Both the position numbers and the translations under genes were made by a program. Shown piece by piece: positions 10,672 through 11,734 of a stretch of 11,734 bases of DNA (the first letter of the stretch is position 1; each line of letters opens with the position of its first letter). The notes beneath the pieces were generated by a model. That model had not been told where the DNA came from. It did no database searches and saw only the letters and a list, made by a program, of their open reading frames with translations. Origin of the DNA: an uncultured Agitococcus sp. (lineage in GTDB: Bacteria > Pseudomonadota > Gammaproteobacteria > Pseudomonadales > Moraxellaceae); assembly GCF_937920075.1 (NCBI RefSeq), contig NZ_CALETI010000410.1, positions 1 to 11,734 of the forward strand, in the 5' to 3' direction.

Positions 10672-11734
10672 ATGGCCATTTCTCGCACAACACATACTTC
10701 CGATGTTTCTTACACCTTACCAGATGGTGTTGATGATTTAATTTTAACAGGTACGGATAACATCGAGGGTACGGGTAATACCTTAGATAATCATATTACA
10801 GGCAATGTGGGTGATAACATTATCAAAGGATTGGAAGGTAATGATACTTTATTGGGCGGTGATGGTAACGATATTGTGATTGGTGGTTTAGGGGATGATC
10901 AATTAGAAGGAGCGAATGGTGATGATTCACTATGGGGTGAAGAAGGAGATGACATTTTAAATAGTGGTGCAGGCAATGATGCGTTATTAGGCGGTGATGG
11001 CTTTGACAGTTTAGTCAGTGGGGATGGTAATGATAATTTAGATGGAGGCGTTGGTGGCGATACCATGGTTGGTGGTGCTGGTGATGATTCATATCAAGTC
11101 GATGATTTTTCAGATATTGTCATTGAGCAATCTGTTTCTGTAAGTAGTCCTGTGCGTATCAGTGAAGATAGTCATGGTGTAGAAGCAAATGCTCAAAGTT
11201 ATGGTAGTGTATTTTCGGCTGATGGCACAAAAGTTTTGTTCCATAGTTGGGCTTCTAATTTAGTGGCTAATGATGACAATGACGTGGCTGATGTTTTTGT
11301 AAAAGACTTACTCACAGGTGAAATCACCCGAGTTAGTACCCATATTACAGGGCAACAAGGTGATGCTGATAGTACAGCCGTTGCTTTTTCAGCCGATGGC
11401 ACAAAAGTATTATTTACCAGTAGAGCAACTAACCTAGTTGATAATGACCTAAATGGCAAACAAGATGTTTTTATTAAAGATTTAAAAACTGGTGCTGTCA
11501 CCTTAGTTTCTACTGGCGAATTTGAAGGTTTTAATGGTGATAGTGATGCTGTTGCCATTTCTGCCGATGGTACAAAAATATTATTTAATAGTAGTGCCAA
11601 TAATATTGTCGTTGACGACACCAATAATGCCACAGATGCATTTATCAAAGACCTGACAACAGGAAAAATTACCCGTGTTACCACTAATGATAGTGGTGCA
11701 GAGGCTAAGCTAGGCGGTTTTGCAGTAGGTATGT
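10672..11734 (+). CDS. RTX-repeat and beta-propeller secreted-type protein, 5' part
   Basis: The frame is open at the right edge; 354 residues are visible. AGGAG lies 9 nt before the ATG. No signal peptide is present at the start (MAISRTTHTSDVSYTLPDGV), as expected for type I secretion, where the signal is C-terminal and would be outside the window. Residues 16-50 resemble the stretch that often precedes RTX blocks (LPDGVDDLILTGTDNIEGTG). Residues 53-142 are ten consecutive GGxGxDxLx-type calcium-binding nonapeptides, closed by SYQVDDFSDIVIEQ. From about residue 163 come repeats of 57-58 residues with SADGTKVLF, LVxNDxN and DVFVKDLxTG, like TolB/PD40 propeller blades. Ca2+ would fold the RTX part outside the cell. 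The function (adhesin, surface protein, enzyme carrier) cannot be told from the visible part. Confidence 0.88.
   Translation, partial: MAISRTTHTSDVSYTLPDGVDDLILTGTDNIEGTGNTLDNHITGNVGDNIIKGLEGNDTLLGGDGNDIVIGGLGDDQLEGANGDDSLWGEEGDDILNSGAGNDALLGGDGFDSLVSGDGNDNLDGGVGGDTMVGGAGDDSYQVDDFSDIVIEQSVSVSSPVRISEDSHGVEANAQSYGSVFSADGTKVLFHSWASNLVANDDNDVADVFVKDLLTGEITRVSTHITGQQGDADSTAVAFSADGTKVLFTSRATNLVDNDLNGKQDVFIKDLKTGAVTLVSTGEFEGFNGDSDAVAISADGTKILFNSSANNIVVDDTNNATDAFIKDLTTGKITRVTTNDSGAEAKLGGFAVGM
10828..11097 (+). repeat. Ten RTX nonapeptide repeats
   Basis: Ten 27-bp units encode GLEGNDTLL, GGDGNDIVI, GGLGDDQLE, GANGDDSLW and so on to GGAGDDSYQ without a gap. They form a calcium-binding parallel beta-roll. 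Units 6-9 are less regular: S at the first position twice, and F or G at the fifth. Confidence 0.92.
11158..11679 (+). repeat. Three propeller-type protein repeats
   Basis: Three units of 57-58 residues share SADGTK(V/I)LF (starting near residues 182, 240 and 297), then LVxND or IVVDD, then D(V/A)F(V/I)KDLxTGxxT. A fourth unit begins at the window edge. Divergence at DNA level indicates old repeats, not recent duplication. Confidence 0.8.

Noticed and set aside
11199..11684. Minus-strand frame of 161 codons in the RTX-type gene
   Set aside because: Its repeated V/S/T-rich segments are mirror images of the propeller repeats on the plus strand, which carry clear protein motifs.
1..11734. Mobile element, prophage, CRISPR or integrated island
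   Set aside because: No transposase, integrase, tRNA attachment site, spaced direct-repeat array or sharp composition change was seen; only two REP-like hairpins were found.

Overview
The window looks like chromosomal DNA of an AT-rich gammaproteobacterium. Cca, FolB, hydroxypyruvate isomerase and Alx/TerC all resemble E. coli-type proteins. The divergent pair of an AraC-type regulator and a COG3687-type metal-dependent hydrolase suggests Pseudomonadales/Moraxellaceae, but that placement is inference. I see no phage genes, transposase, CRISPR array, tRNA or rRNA. Gene density is high, and most intergenic gaps carry readable promoters or terminators.

Left part (1-2949). The tail of an SGNH/GDSL hydrolase converges on a minus-strand pair: a very cysteine-rich metallothionein-like protein followed by an ECF sigma factor (SigZ-like) whose own C-terminus is cysteine-rich. 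An ECF-type promoter candidate sits upstream of the pair, which would allow self-activation. Next come an NTF2-like protein behind a perfect 19-bp palindrome, then a minus-strand pair of hydroxypyruvate isomerase (hyi) and a HIT hydrolase joined by an 8-bp overlap. Two copies of a REP-like hairpin (CCCTCTCCC/GGGAGAGGG followed by TTGGGGTGAG) abut the stop codons of the cysteine-rich and HIT genes.

Middle (2950-5917). An Alx/TerC membrane protein is preceded by a leader that matches the yybP-ykoY manganese riboswitch: a GGGAGTAGC loop, a 3' GCAAGAC, and a closing P1 stem CCATAG/CTATGG. The riboswitch shows that the gene starts at 3289 and not at the upstream ATG inside P1. An exported START-domain protein follows. 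A Poa1p-like macrodomain protein on the minus strand has a strong sigma70-like promoter and an intrinsic-terminator-like hairpin between that promoter and its start codon.

Right part (5918-11734). An AraC-family regulator is divergent from a ferritin-like, probably membrane-attached metal-dependent hydrolase. FolB (dihydroneopterin aldolase) converges on a FolM-like pteridine reductase over a shared bidirectional terminator, so two pterin/folate enzymes are neighbours. The reductase gene overlaps the end of cca (CCA-adding enzyme). The window ends inside a secreted-type protein with ten consecutive RTX calcium-binding nonapeptides near its N-terminus followed by TolB/PD40-like propeller repeats.

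Two metal-related circuits (the Cys-rich protein with its ECF sigma factor, and the Mn riboswitch with Alx) and the attenuator-like leader of the macrodomain gene are the parts most worth following up. Several starts were moved from the longest possible reading frame on the basis of ribosome binding sites, upstream terminators or family length; each case is noted.
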